In this document: positions 26,284 to 35,684 of the stretch, piece by piece
How the letters are laid out: every line of letters begins with the position of its first letter
Numbering within the stretch: position 1 is the stretch's first letter
Assembly: GCF_014287355.1 (NCBI RefSeq)
Contig: NZ_JACOPE010000001.1
Span: forward strand, 186,001 to 250,000
DNA from: Ruminococcus hominis
GTDB lineage: Bacteria; Bacillota; Clostridia; Lachnospirales; Lachnospiraceae
Direction: 5' to 3'
Length of the DNA stretch: 64,000 nt
Notes under the pieces: model-generated
Told to the model about the DNA's origin: nothing
What the model saw: the letters and a program-made list of their open reading frames with translations, nothing else
Databases searched by the model: none
Made by a program: the position numbers and the translations under genes

Positions 26284-27027
26284 ATGAAAAATTATATATC
26301 CTCTGAATATTTAAAACATAAAAATACATTCGCAAAAAAATTAGTATGGTTAGCTCCTATACTAACTTTATGTCTGAATGTACTTACTCCTATGTGGTAT
26401 CAACAAAATTCATATAACTGGTGGTATGTATTCTTATATCCTGGTTGTTTAACGCTATTATCTATTTTGATAATTCAAAGAGATAATGGCAAATTAAAAT
26501 TTAGAGCAATTTTGTCATTGCCTGTTGACTTAAAAAAAGTATGGTATGCAAAAATAATCACTTGTATAATATACATTGTACTTGCAAATACAATTTTGAT
26601 GTTATGCAATGTTGCAGGTGGTTTTATCATTCAACACATTTTTGATATACCTATGACAATTAGCCCAATGCAGGCATTGTTCGGAACACTTTGCATTATT
26701 CTGGCAAGTATATGGAATATTCCATTATGCTTGTGGTTTACAAAAAAAGTGGGTGTATTTGCCACTCTCATATTAAATGTTGGAATGAGCTTTATGTTGG
26801 GAACATTAGGGGCAAATACAAGTTTTTGGTTCATATGTCCTTATAGCTGGGTTACTCGCCTTATGGTTCCCACATTAGGAATATTACCGAATGGAGAATC
26901 AGTAACAGGAAGTGCTTTATCAACTCCTTTACCGTTGGTTATTATGACAATCTGCTTGTCATTGCTTTTACTATATACAATTTCAAAGTCAACGGCAAAA
27001 TCTTTTATAAAGCAGGAGGTTCTTTAA
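26284..27027 (+). CDS. ABC-2 permease, CprB/LanE-like
   Basis: This 247-residue protein has six predicted membrane helices and the family-typical N-terminus YISSEYLKHKNTFAKKLVWLAP. It begins 2 bp after the ATPase stop behind AGGAGGAACGATAAA. Its last base is the first of the next gene's start, so the three transporter genes are coupled. Confidence 0.85.
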   Translation: MKNYISSEYLKHKNTFAKKLVWLAPILTLCLNVLTPMWYQQNSYNWWYVFLYPGCLTLLSILIIQRDNGKLKFRAILSLPVDLKKVWYAKIITCIIYIVLANTILMLCNVAGGFIIQHIFDIPMTISPMQALFGTLCIILASIWNIPLCLWFTKKVGVFATLILNVGMSFMLGTLGANTSFWFICPYSWVTRLMVPTLGILPNGESVTGSALSTPLPLVIMTICLSLLLLYTISKSTAKSFIKQEVL

Positions 27028-27770
27028 TGTTTAGTATTATCAGATGTTTTCAAGCAGAATGGCTTAAAAGCAGACATACACCATTACTTTTAGTCCATGT
27101 GCTTTTTCCGTTAATAGGAGCTGGTGTTTTTGCAGGATATTTTCATATATCCGGTTGGAGTGAGATGACAAATGTAACGACCTTTTTAGAGGTGTTAGCA
27201 ATTATTTTTCCATTTGTTATTGGTATCGTTGTAGGTATGATAGTCGAACTAGAAAATGGAGCAGGTCATTTTCAGTTAATCTTAGGTACGATCCGTTCAC
27301 GTATAGCGGTATATATCGGAAAATTAGTATATCTTATCGTTTTAGCAACCTTTGCAACAATACTTTGTATTTTCTTGTTTGCCGTACTCTATCCAGTTAT
27401 GCCATTTTCGTTTTATATAAAACCTCTTATTATGTTGATATTGTCTGTAATACCACTTTATCTTATTTCCATACCTGTTGGTTTCAGTTTAGGCAAAAGT
27501 GTATCTATGGGCATAGGTATTGTAGGAAGTTTATTATCTGCATTGCTAGTTACAGGACTTGGAGATTTTATCTGGAAATTCCTGCCGTGGGGCTGGGGTG
27601 TACGATTTATGGATTATTGTGTTTTAAGATATGTTAATGAGGGGCAGTTTCATTCTAACTTACCCGAATTTCAACTAGGTTTTATACTCATGCTGGTTTT
27701 TACAGTAGTGCTGTTTATCATAAGCTTAGTGTGGTTTCAGAGATGGGAAGGAGCAAAAGAAAATGAGTAA
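27027..27770 (+). CDS. ABC-2 permease, CprC/LanG-like
   Basis: This 247-residue protein has six membrane helices and an N-terminus (IIRCFQAEWLKSRHTPLLLVH) parallel to its partner. GAGGTTCTTTA precedes the ATG. It ends with QRWEGAKENE, overlapping the following 26-codon frame by 8 bp. It completes the resistance transporter. Confidence 0.85.
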   Translation: MFSIIRCFQAEWLKSRHTPLLLVHVLFPLIGAGVFAGYFHISGWSEMTNVTTFLEVLAIIFPFVIGIVVGMIVELENGAGHFQLILGTIRSRIAVYIGKLVYLIVLATFATILCIFLFAVLYPVMPFSFYIKPLIMLILSVIPLYLISIPVGFSLGKSVSMGIGIVGSLLSALLVTGLGDFIWKFLPWGWGVRFMDYCVLRYVNEGQFHSNLPEFQLGFILMLVFTVVLFIISLVWFQRWEGAKENE

Positions 27771-27843
27771 AAAAATGATGATATTGCTGTTTGTTGTTAT
27801 TATATGTTTATCTCTTGCAGGCTGTTCTTTGCAGTACAGATAA
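27763..27843 (+). CDS. Tiny lipoprotein-like peptide after the CprABC-type genes
   Basis: A 26-residue frame starts behind GGGAAGGAGCAAAAGAA. It reads MSKKMMILLFVVIICLSLAG followed by CSLQYR and stop. This is a complete lipoprotein signal with lipobox LAGC and almost no mature part. LanI-type immunity lipoproteins sit at this place in lantibiotic loci, so it is either a truncated LanI-like gene or a small lipopeptide. Confidence 0.5.
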   Translation: MSKKMMILLFVVIICLSLAGCSLQYR

Positions 27844-27937
27844 ATGACCGCTACTATATTGCAAAGCGTCAATGACCGATTTTTGTTTTTCTGCCTTTAT
27901 GGATTATGATATACTAAAAAAGCTAGGAGGCGATACT

Positions 27938-28597
27938 ATGGCAACAATCCTTATGATTGATGATGAACGACCTATTTTAGAACTTGTGAAAAATGGACTG
28001 CAAAAGGACGGACATTTAGTTACAGTCTATACGTCCGCCGCACAGGTTCCTCTTGATAAACTGAACAGATATGACTTGATTATACTGGACATTATGATGC
28101 CGGATATAGACGGGTTTTCTTATTGTGATAAAATCCGTTCATTAGTGGACTGTCCTATCCTCTTTCTGACTGCTAAGACAATGGAAAATGACATTACATT
28201 CGGTCTTGGATTAGGAGCAGATGACTATTTGACAAAACCATTCCGTATTACAGAATTACGGGCAAGAGTAAATGCCCACTTACGCCGCGAACACCGAGAA
28301 CGACATATAGCTCTTACATTTGACCGGATAAAAATTGATTTATCTGCAAAAGAATTACGGGTAGATAATATACCAGTGCCTTTAACGAAAAGTGAATATC
28401 TGATTTGTGAGTATCTTGCTAGTAACAAAGGACAGGTTTTTTCAAAGGAACAAATATACGAAGCTACATTTTCCCTTTATGGAGAAAGCGATAGTTCTAC
28501 AATCTCGACACATATAAAAAATATAAGGTCAAAGTTTGAGAAAACGGGTGTTCAGCCAATCGTAACAGTTTGGGGGATAGGTTATAGATGGGAATAA
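27938..28597 (+). CDS. OmpR-family response regulator, CprR/NisR-like
   Basis: The start is at ATG 27938 behind TAGGAGGCGATACT, giving 219 residues. The receiver has MIDDERP, phospho-Asp in LIILDIMMPDIDG and Lys in YLTKPFR. A winged helix follows (TKSEYLICEYLASNKGQVFSKEQIYE). It likely switches on the adjacent transporter genes when the kinase senses peptide. It overlaps the kinase start. Confidence 0.88.
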   Translation: MATILMIDDERPILELVKNGLQKDGHLVTVYTSAAQVPLDKLNRYDLIILDIMMPDIDGFSYCDKIRSLVDCPILFLTAKTMENDITFGLGLGADDYLTKPFRITELRARVNAHLRREHRERHIALTFDRIKIDLSAKELRVDNIPVPLTKSEYLICEYLASNKGQVFSKEQIYEATFSLYGESDSSTISTHIKNIRSKFEKTGVQPIVTVWGIGYRWE

Positions 28598-29952
28598 AAA
28601 TGAAAACATCACTTACAAGAACTTTTTATAAATTTCTTGTTTGTCTACTTGGCGGACTATGCTTGTCCGTTGTCGTCCCTTTTGCCTGTATGATGTTTGC
28701 TTCCAGTATAGGGCTTGTAACACTTGCAGATAATAACGAACGGCAAACGAAAGCTTTAGTACCGATACTAACTGCAACACCAAATGTATCAGATATACAT
28801 TTTCCTACTGGAACTAAATTTCTTCGATTAACTAAAAACTATGGATACATAGATACGAATATGAGTGAAGAAGAAAAAGAAAAGGCTTTAATGTTTGCTA
28901 AAACGGGGTTCATGGATACAAGTGGTAAAACACAGTTTATTTTCATTACTCGAGATGATGAATATATTGTTTTACAGTATGTTATAGGTTCTCAATATTT
29001 AAATGCACAATTTAATCAGTATTTACCATCCCCAGAAATTATGATGATTTCTTTAATCACTATAAGCAGCTTAGGGGTATGTGTTTATCTGACTGTTCAT
29101 TTTGCTAAAGAGTTGAGAAAAGAATTGACACCTATTTTAGAAGCTACCAAAGAAATTGAGAATAACAACTTAGATTTTACTATCGGACATTCTAAAATAT
29201 TGGAATTTGAAAACGTGATTATATCCTTTGATAGTATGCGAAATAGTTTAAAAGGTTCATTAGAAAAACAGTGGCGAAGTGAAAAGGCACAAAGAGAACA
29301 GATTGCATCTTTAGCTCATGATTTGAAAACTCCATTAACTGTTATGCAGGGGAACATTGACCTATTAGATGAAACAGAACTTGACGAAGAACAAAAGCTA
29401 TATTTATCGTATGCAATGAGTAGCTCTGAGCAGATGAAACAGTATATAAAAATTTTGATTGATATATCTAAAGCATCTGCTGGCTATCAATTACAAATGG
29501 AAGATGTAAATTTTCCAGAGTTTTGGAAACATATCTTATCTCAAACTGAAATCATCTGCAAAGATAAAGGTATTGTTATTCAGCAGACACAGCATAATTT
29601 CCCACAGAATATAACTGGGGATAGAATGTTACTGGAACGAGCATTGATGAATTTGGTTTCAAATTCTTTAGAGTACTCGCCTGAAAACTCTACATTATAT
29701 ATAGATGTAAATAGCAAGGACAATTACTTGAATATCTGTATTACAGACTGTGGCTGTGGCTTTTCGCAAGAGGCATTGGATCACGCAAAAGAACGTTTCT
29801 ATATGGCAGACCAAAGTAGGAGCTCTAAACTGCATTATGGAATGGGTTTATATATTGTTGATAGCATTATAAAACAGCATAAAGGAAAACTTCTGCTAGA
29901 TAATTCCACAGAAACCAAAGGTGCCAAAGTTACTATAAAGTTACCATTATAA
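28588..29952 (+). CDS. Sensor histidine kinase, CprK/NisK-like
   Basis: The protein has 454 residues; ATG 28600 is an alternative start. Two membrane helices (about 14-38 and 152-172) flank an extracellular sensor of about 110 residues. HAMP-like, HisKA (IASLAHDLKTPLTVMQ, phospho-His) and ATPase (NLVSNSLEYSP, DCGCGFS, MGLYIVDSI) domains follow. The kinase is encoded last, as in Cpr systems. Confidence 0.88.
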   Translation: MGIKMKTSLTRTFYKFLVCLLGGLCLSVVVPFACMMFASSIGLVTLADNNERQTKALVPILTATPNVSDIHFPTGTKFLRLTKNYGYIDTNMSEEEKEKALMFAKTGFMDTSGKTQFIFITRDDEYIVLQYVIGSQYLNAQFNQYLPSPEIMMISLITISSLGVCVYLTVHFAKELRKELTPILEATKEIENNNLDFTIGHSKILEFENVIISFDSMRNSLKGSLEKQWRSEKAQREQIASLAHDLKTPLTVMQGNIDLLDETELDEEQKLYLSYAMSSSEQMKQYIKILIDISKASAGYQLQMEDVNFPEFWKHILSQTEIICKDKGIVIQQTQHNFPQNITGDRMLLERALMNLVSNSLEYSPENSTLYIDVNSKDNYLNICITDCGCGFSQEALDHAKERFYMADQSRSSKLHYGMGLYIVDSIIKQHKGKLLLDNSTETKGAKVTIKLPL

Positions 29953-30242
29953 GAGAAGTAATTGTAGGTGGACTTGATGAAAACGGAAATGTTGACCCTG
30001 CACAGTTGACTTTTGTTTATAAAACGGGCTTGAAGAATAGCGTAGATGGTGCTAAATTTAAACCACAAAGAAAAAATGCAAGAGGACGACATAGGACTGA
30101 CGAATTGTGTTCACATGACAGCAACGAGGTTGATATTGAACTTGATGATGTGGATATAACATCTGCAGAGACTAAGGCAACATATGATGAGATAAAGAAA
30201 GTGCAATTGTGGAGGCATTGAAGCATTTTAAGATGAATAGTT
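29953..30242 (+). pseudogene. Scar: unidentified segment fused to an RlmD C-terminal-domain remnant
   Basis: One open frame without a start runs to 30221. Its first part reads IVGGLDENGNVDPAQLTFVY then KTGLKNS. It could be the tail of a recombinase or another element gene; I could not name it. The second part reads NEVDIELDDVDITSAETKAT, then YDEIKK, matching the RlmD C-terminal domain at 6622-6700 (DTIEIDLDLDELDATSAELK). A frame change then gives AIVEALKHFKMNS and stop, like the RlmD end (AIKAALEYFAMI). The middle of the domain is missing. Confidence 0.6.
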
Positions 30243-30264
30243 AATAAAGAGAGGTGCATATGCT

Positions 30265-30954
30265 ATGCCAAGTATACTCGTGGTTGAAGATGATGAAAAT
30301 TTAAATCGTGGAATTACATTCTCACTGAAAAAATCCGGATATGAGGTTTTTTCAGCAGAATCAGTGAAAAAAGCGAAAAGAATTGCAAGTGATAATAATG
30401 TGGATGTTACCATTTGTGATGTGAATCTTCCGGATGGGAATGGACTGGAATTTGTAAGGTGGATGAGATGCAGTCAAAATACATACATTATCTGCCTTAC
30501 GGCACTAGATCAGGAGATGGATCAGGTTATGGGATATGAAGCAGGGGCAGATGATTATATTACAAAGCCGTTTAGTCTTTCGGTACTTCTTTTGAAAATA
30601 GAAGCACATTTCCGCCGCAGACAGGAGAAAACGGAAGCCGGAAAGATGATTTCGGGAGATATCGTATTTATCGCAGGAGAAATGAAAGTCCTGATAAAGA
30701 GTCGTGAAATCAGTCTGACAAAAACGGAGTTGAAAATGCTGACTTTTTTTCTTCAGAATCCGAAACAGATTCTTTCAAAAACACAAATATTGGAAAATGT
30801 GTTTGATCTGGAAGGGGATTTTGTGGATGAAAATACAATCGCTGTCAATATCAGAAGACTCCGTGAGAAAATCGAAGACAATCCGGCTGCACCGGTCTAT
30901 ATAAAGAATATCAGAGGTCTTGGGTATATATGGAATCAGGGGGTAAGGCAGTGA
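30265..30954 (+). CDS. OmpR-family response regulator (antimicrobial-peptide type)
   Basis: This 229-residue protein begins behind GAGAGGTG. The receiver has VVEDDEN, phospho-Asp in VTICDVNLPDGNG and Lys in YITKPFS. The winged helix includes KTELKMLTFFLQNPKQILSK. Its stop overlaps the kinase start as GTGA. With the kinase and the ABC genes at 32367-35482 it forms a Bce/Vra-like detox module. Confidence 0.88.
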   Translation: MPSILVVEDDENLNRGITFSLKKSGYEVFSAESVKKAKRIASDNNVDVTICDVNLPDGNGLEFVRWMRCSQNTYIICLTALDQEMDQVMGYEAGADDYITKPFSLSVLLLKIEAHFRRRQEKTEAGKMISGDIVFIAGEMKVLIKSREISLTKTELKMLTFFLQNPKQILSKTQILENVFDLEGDFVDENTIAVNIRRLREKIEDNPAAPVYIKNIRGLGYIWNQGVRQ

Positions 30955-32195
30955 CAAAGAGATATCGCAAGAAGATTACAGTAGTGCTCTCCTTGGTATT
31001 ACCTGTCATATTATTGTTTGCAATATTAAATTGCTTTACCACGTATGTGTTTTATGAAGATTATAAATATAAAATGAATCTTATGACAGAGATTGCTGCA
31101 AAGGAAGAATTTTCCGGGCTGGATGCTGTTTCGGAATTGCTTAAGGATAAGGATGTTGAAACCAACGAACAGGGAATGCAATTATTGGAGCAATATGGAT
31201 ACTGGGGAAATAAAGGAAATGCATGTTATTTGCAATTCCGGCATCAGGTTATGGTGACCGGTGCTGTAAGCACTGTGATATGTGTGCTTCTCTTGACTTT
31301 TTTATTTTATTGGAAGAAAAAAGAAGATGCGTGTCATCAGAAAATTTTAGACCAGTTGGAAGAAATTCTGATCAGATTCCGTGAAAACAAATTTGATGAT
31401 TTACTGAAAACGGAAAATCATGCAGAACTGGAAAAATTGAATGACCAGCTTGAAGCAATCGGACATCATATTCAGTTGCTAAAGGAAGAAGCACGGGCAG
31501 AAAAGGAGAACACGAAAGAAATGGTTTCTGATATTTCTCACCAGTTAAAGACACCGGTTGCAGCTTTGGATACATGTTTTAGTGTGCTGATGCAGAATGA
31601 CTTAAGTGCCACAGAACAGGAGGAGTTTCGTATCCGTTGTCGGAGTGCTCTGGATGGACTGGAGACATTATTGCAGTCACTTCTTGAAATATCCAAGATG
31701 GAAACCGGACTGATTCAGATTAATAAGAAAAAACTTCCGCTTATGGATACTGTCATATCTGCTGTGAACCGTACTTATCCCAAAGCGGATGAGAAAGAAA
31801 TTGAATTCGTTTTTGACTATGCAAAAGAGCTGGAAACATGCACGATTATGCAGGACAAAAGGTGGCTTGGTGAAGCTGTAATCAACGTTCTGGATAATGC
31901 GGTCAAGTACAGTCCGTTTGGTTCAAAAATATTTATCCGGTTACAAAAAAGAAACGATCTTGTAAGAATGGAAATTGAGGATCAGGGAATTGGTATTCCG
32001 CAGAATGAGTATCACAAAATTTTTCAACGATTTTACAGAGGAAGTTCCAAGGAGGTCATGGAAAAGAGTGGTACAGGAATCGGACTTTTTCTATCGAGAG
32101 AAATTATCGAAAAACACGCAGGTACGATTACGGTAACCTCCGGCAAAAAGAAAAAAGGAAGCACGTTTGTGATTCAATTACCATATGTTGGTTAA
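30951..32195 (+). CDS. Sensor histidine kinase of the second module
   Basis: The start is taken as GTG 30951 (VTKRYRKK) within the GTGA overlap behind GGGGGTAAGGCA, giving 414 residues. Helices at about 10-32 and 92-115 flank a sensor of about 60 residues. HisKA has VSDISHQLKTPVAALD, and the ATPase has NVLDNAVKYSP, DQGIGIP and GTGIGLFLSREI. A strong terminator follows, so the ABC genes have their own promoter. Confidence 0.87.
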   Translation: MTKRYRKKITVVLSLVLPVILLFAILNCFTTYVFYEDYKYKMNLMTEIAAKEEFSGLDAVSELLKDKDVETNEQGMQLLEQYGYWGNKGNACYLQFRHQVMVTGAVSTVICVLLLTFLFYWKKKEDACHQKILDQLEEILIRFRENKFDDLLKTENHAELEKLNDQLEAIGHHIQLLKEEARAEKENTKEMVSDISHQLKTPVAALDTCFSVLMQNDLSATEQEEFRIRCRSALDGLETLLQSLLEISKMETGLIQINKKKLPLMDTVISAVNRTYPKADEKEIEFVFDYAKELETCTIMQDKRWLGEAVINVLDNAVKYSPFGSKIFIRLQKRNDLVRMEIEDQGIGIPQNEYHKIFQRFYRGSSKEVMEKSGTGIGLFLSREIIEKHAGTITVTSGKKKKGSTFVIQLPYVG

Positions 32196-32204
32196 ATTTT
32201 AAGT

Positions 32205-32247
32205 GAGCAGAAATCTTACAATTCTGTAAGACTTCTGCTCGTTTTTT
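32205..32247 (+). terminator. Rho-independent terminator after the sensor kinase
   Basis: GAGCAGAAATCTTACA (32205-32220) pairs with 32225-32240 (15 of 16 pairs), followed by GTTTTTT. Confidence 0.85.
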
Positions 32248-32366
32248 GAAAGTGAAATGAAAGATTGTCCTGCTACAATTTGGATGCAGGTTGAAAATAA
32301 TATATAAACAGGCAAAGAAAGTGTGCTGAAAAGGTACGTTTTACAGAATTGAAAAGGAGGCAACAC

Positions 32367-33041
32367 ATGAGTGTGATATTAGAAACCAAGCAACTTTGTA
32401 AATTTTATGGCGCAGGTGAGAATCAGGTCAAAGCGGTCAATCAGGTGGACATTCAGATTGAGCAGGGAGAATTTGTCGCAATTGTTGGAAAGTCAGGTTC
32501 CGGTAAAAGTACATTACTTCATATGCTTGGAGGGCTAGACACCCCGACAAAAGGCAGTGTTACTTTAGCAGGGAAAGATTTATACAGGATGAAGGAAGAT
32601 GCCCTTGCTGTTTTCCGCAGAAGAAAAATCGGATTTGTTTTTCAGGCATTTAATCTGGTTTCATCTGTTAATGTCTGGGAAAATATTGTACTGCCACTGG
32701 GGCTGGATGGAAGAAAAGTGGATGAAGCGTATGTAAATGATATCATTGCAACTCTGGGGATTGAAAAGAGGATTTACAATCTGCCAAATCAATTATCCGG
32801 AGGACAGCAGCAGAGAGTAGCAATTGCAAGAGCACTGGTGAATCGTCCGGAAATTATATTTGCAGATGAGCCGACAGGAAATCTTGATTCCAAGACCAGT
32901 GATGAGGTAATCGCCCTGCTTAAGATGACAGCAAAAAAATATGGACAGACAATTGTAATGATTACCCATGATGACGAAATTGCACAGGTTGCTGATCGTA
33001 TTCTGGTAATTGAGGATGGACAGGTGGTGGATTTCAGATGA
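32367..33041 (+). CDS. ABC transporter ATPase (MacB/BceA/LolD type)
   Basis: The start is at ATG 32367, since AAGGAGGCAACAC precedes it and the earlier in-frame TTG is upstream of that site. The protein has 224 residues, with Walker A GKSGSGKSTLLH, Q-loop VFQAFNLV, signature LSGGQQQRVAIARAL, Walker B IIFADEPTGNLD and MITHD. It overlaps the permease gene by 4 bp (ATGA). The family powers mechanotransmission or peptide removal. Confidence 0.9.
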   Translation: MSVILETKQLCKFYGAGENQVKAVNQVDIQIEQGEFVAIVGKSGSGKSTLLHMLGGLDTPTKGSVTLAGKDLYRMKEDALAVFRRRKIGFVFQAFNLVSSVNVWENIVLPLGLDGRKVDEAYVNDIIATLGIEKRIYNLPNQLSGGQQQRVAIARALVNRPEIIFADEPTGNLDSKTSDEVIALLKMTAKKYGQTIVMITHDDEIAQVADRILVIEDGQVVDFR

Positions 33042-35482
33042 AGACAATAAGCAGAATTGCATATAGCAATGACAAAAAGAACAAGACAAGAAGTATACTG
33101 ATTATGATGTCCATATGTCTGACTACGATGCTGCTAGTGATTATCAGTACTGTGGGAAATGGAATGATACGTTTGCAGAAAAGTCAGGTGGCAGGCTCAT
33201 ATGGAAGCAATTATGGTCTGTTTGTCGCAGCAGATGCCTCGCAGTTAAAGGAAATAAGCCGCCGTGCAGAAATAGATGCAATAGGAATTATGTGTACAGA
33301 AGGCATCATAAAAGGCAATGAAAAAGGTGGGTTTGTCTGCATGGATGAGACTGCAAGAAAAATGCTTCCTTATAATAAAGAATATGAGTTGAAGGAAGGA
33401 AAGTATCCGGAAAAAATGCAGGAAATTGCCGCAGGAAGAGCATTTTTTCGTGCAATGGGGTATGGTGATGTAAAGATCGGAGATACGGTTACACTGGATT
33501 ACCGCGCAGGGATGCAGTCAGAATATAAGCCGGAAGAGTTTGTTGTCAGCGGAATCCTATATGATCGGGATGAGTATACCATCGAGGCATCTTATGTTGC
33601 TTTCGGGTCACAGGAGTTTTATGATGAGCACGTCGCAGAGAATGACAGACAGTATAATATCTATTTTACGTTAAACGATTCTGCAAATGTATCTATGAAT
33701 AATATTGAACCGGTTATAAAGCAGATTGCAGCATCTTGTGGAATCGAAGAAAAAAACGTTATAGTCAATGATCTCTATTTGCAATGGGTCTTGCAGCCGA
33801 GTTATGAAACGATTGCGGTATGTGGAATTCTGATTCTTGCAATTGTACTTTTCTCTGTTGTGGTCATTTATAATATTTTTCAGGTCGGTATTGTCAACAA
33901 GATACAGGAGTATGGAAAAATCAAGGCTCTGGGAGCGACAAAAAAGCAGATGAAACAACTGATCTTCAGAGAGGGCATTTTTTTGGCAATTTTTTCCATA
34001 CCGGTTGGATTGCTTCTTGGTTTTCTGATTGCAAAATGCGGTTTTAACTGGCTGGTAGAACAGGGAAACCTTGTATCAACCCAAACTGGCTCTATGGGAG
34101 TCCAAAATCAGCAGGTGCCACTGTTTTCCCTGCCTGTTATACTTCTATGTATTTTCGTATCATTTCTTACCGTTGCTTTGGCACTGCGCAAACCAATGAA
34201 AATTGTTTCACGGATTTCACCTATCGAAGCAACACGGTATTTAGAAAATGCAGAAACACACAAAAAAGGAAAACGAAATGGCAGAAAAAATGTCACCGTG
34301 TTTTCTATGGCAATGGCAAATATAACGGGTAATCCAAAAAGAACCATTGGTACCATCCTCACACTGGGGCTTTCCTGCGCATTGTTTGTGATTATCTCTA
34401 ATTATGTGGGAAATATTGACACGGAGCATGAAGCACGTCGTTACATAAATCATGGACAATTTGAACTGCAGCTTGACTATTCTGATGAGTATGATGAAAA
34501 ATATCCGGAGAATAATCTGGATACGATTCTGACGGATAATCCATTGAATGATTCGCTGATTGAAGAAATCAAAAGCATTCCGGGAGTGACAGATGTCATG
34601 ACGAGAGAGATTGTCTCTGTAAATCTGAACGGAACAAGATTTCCGGCTGATATTGTGAGTAAAAATGATTTTGATTTTATGCGCCAGGACGGGGATATTG
34701 GCTCTATGGACTATGATCAGGCGGTAAAGAATGGTGATATTTTCTTTGGCTGGTCAACGTGGATGGAACAAGATGGATATGCTCCGGGTGAATCCATTGC
34801 ATTTGACTTTGAGAATGGAAGTGGAACCTATACCTATCAGGGAAAGATTGCAGGATCTTTTGTAAGTGCGGACACTTATCTTGTCATTCCGGAAGGTGTA
34901 TATCGTTCCATGAATCCGAGAGGAACAGCCTATGGCTATCTGTGGGTGGACTGTGATAAAAAAGATGTTGCATCTGTGGAACAGAGTCTGAATGCTTTGA
35001 TTTCTAATACTTCGCATATAAAAATGGATACCTATCATGCACAGTTACAATCTGCCGAAGTCGCAGCCCGCATGATGAAGCTCGGCTGTTATCTGTTCAT
35101 GGCGGTTGTGGGACTCATCGGTTTTATGAATATGGCAAACACCATGATCATGAATATTACGACAAAAAAGCAGGAATATGGTGTATTACAGGCTGTAGGT
35201 ATGACAAATAAACAATTAAATTTATGTCTGCAGTTACAGGGACTGATTTTTACGGTTGGCACCATATGCGTAGCTTTGATCATTGGTCTGCCGCTCGGCT
35301 ATACACTTTTTTCCTATGCAAAACATAATGGAATATTTGGAATGAATATCTATCATGTTCCAATCGTACCAATTCTTATTATGATTTTTTTGGTCGGCCT
35401 ATTGCAGATTGTACTTTCCTGCGTTTTAAGCAGTAATCTGAAAAAGGAAACGCTGGTAGAAAGAATAAGGTATCAGGGATAG
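33038..35482 (+). CDS. FtsX-like ABC permease (MacB/BceB superfamily)
   Basis: This 814-residue protein has an N-terminal helix, a large extracellular domain (about 50-240) and an FtsX core of three helices (about 255-395). A second long extracellular domain (about 440-670) is followed by a second FtsX core (LFMAVVGLIGFMNMANTMIM near 690). This duplicated layout is typical of Firmicute peptide-detox or adhesin-export permeases rather than of ten-helix BceB. It pairs with the preceding ATPase. Confidence 0.85.
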   Translation: MKTISRIAYSNDKKNKTRSILIMMSICLTTMLLVIISTVGNGMIRLQKSQVAGSYGSNYGLFVAADASQLKEISRRAEIDAIGIMCTEGIIKGNEKGGFVCMDETARKMLPYNKEYELKEGKYPEKMQEIAAGRAFFRAMGYGDVKIGDTVTLDYRAGMQSEYKPEEFVVSGILYDRDEYTIEASYVAFGSQEFYDEHVAENDRQYNIYFTLNDSANVSMNNIEPVIKQIAASCGIEEKNVIVNDLYLQWVLQPSYETIAVCGILILAIVLFSVVVIYNIFQVGIVNKIQEYGKIKALGATKKQMKQLIFREGIFLAIFSIPVGLLLGFLIAKCGFNWLVEQGNLVSTQTGSMGVQNQQVPLFSLPVILLCIFVSFLTVALALRKPMKIVSRISPIEATRYLENAETHKKGKRNGRKNVTVFSMAMANITGNPKRTIGTILTLGLSCALFVIISNYVGNIDTEHEARRYINHGQFELQLDYSDEYDEKYPENNLDTILTDNPLNDSLIEEIKSIPGVTDVMTREIVSVNLNGTRFPADIVSKNDFDFMRQDGDIGSMDYDQAVKNGDIFFGWSTWMEQDGYAPGESIAFDFENGSGTYTYQGKIAGSFVSADTYLVIPEGVYRSMNPRGTAYGYLWVDCDKKDVASVEQSLNALISNTSHIKMDTYHAQLQSAEVAARMMKLGCYLFMAVVGLIGFMNMANTMIMNITTKKQEYGVLQAVGMTNKQLNLCLQLQGLIFTVGTICVALIIGLPLGYTLFSYAKHNGIFGMNIYHVPIVPILIMIFLVGLLQIVLSCVLSSNLKKETLVERIRYQG

Positions 35483-35684
35483 CAAGTAATATGTAATGAA
35501 CTAGGTCTTAACGAAGAGGAGAAATAGATAACTTCCATTTTGTATGTATGATAAATCTAAACAGTATTTTAGCAACATTTCCTACTGGTTAATTAAATTA
35601 AATAGAAATTAAACACTGTTCAATTGAGCAATCTATATGAATCTGATATGCTGAGTATACAAAAGCTTTTGAATTTTTTAGGAA

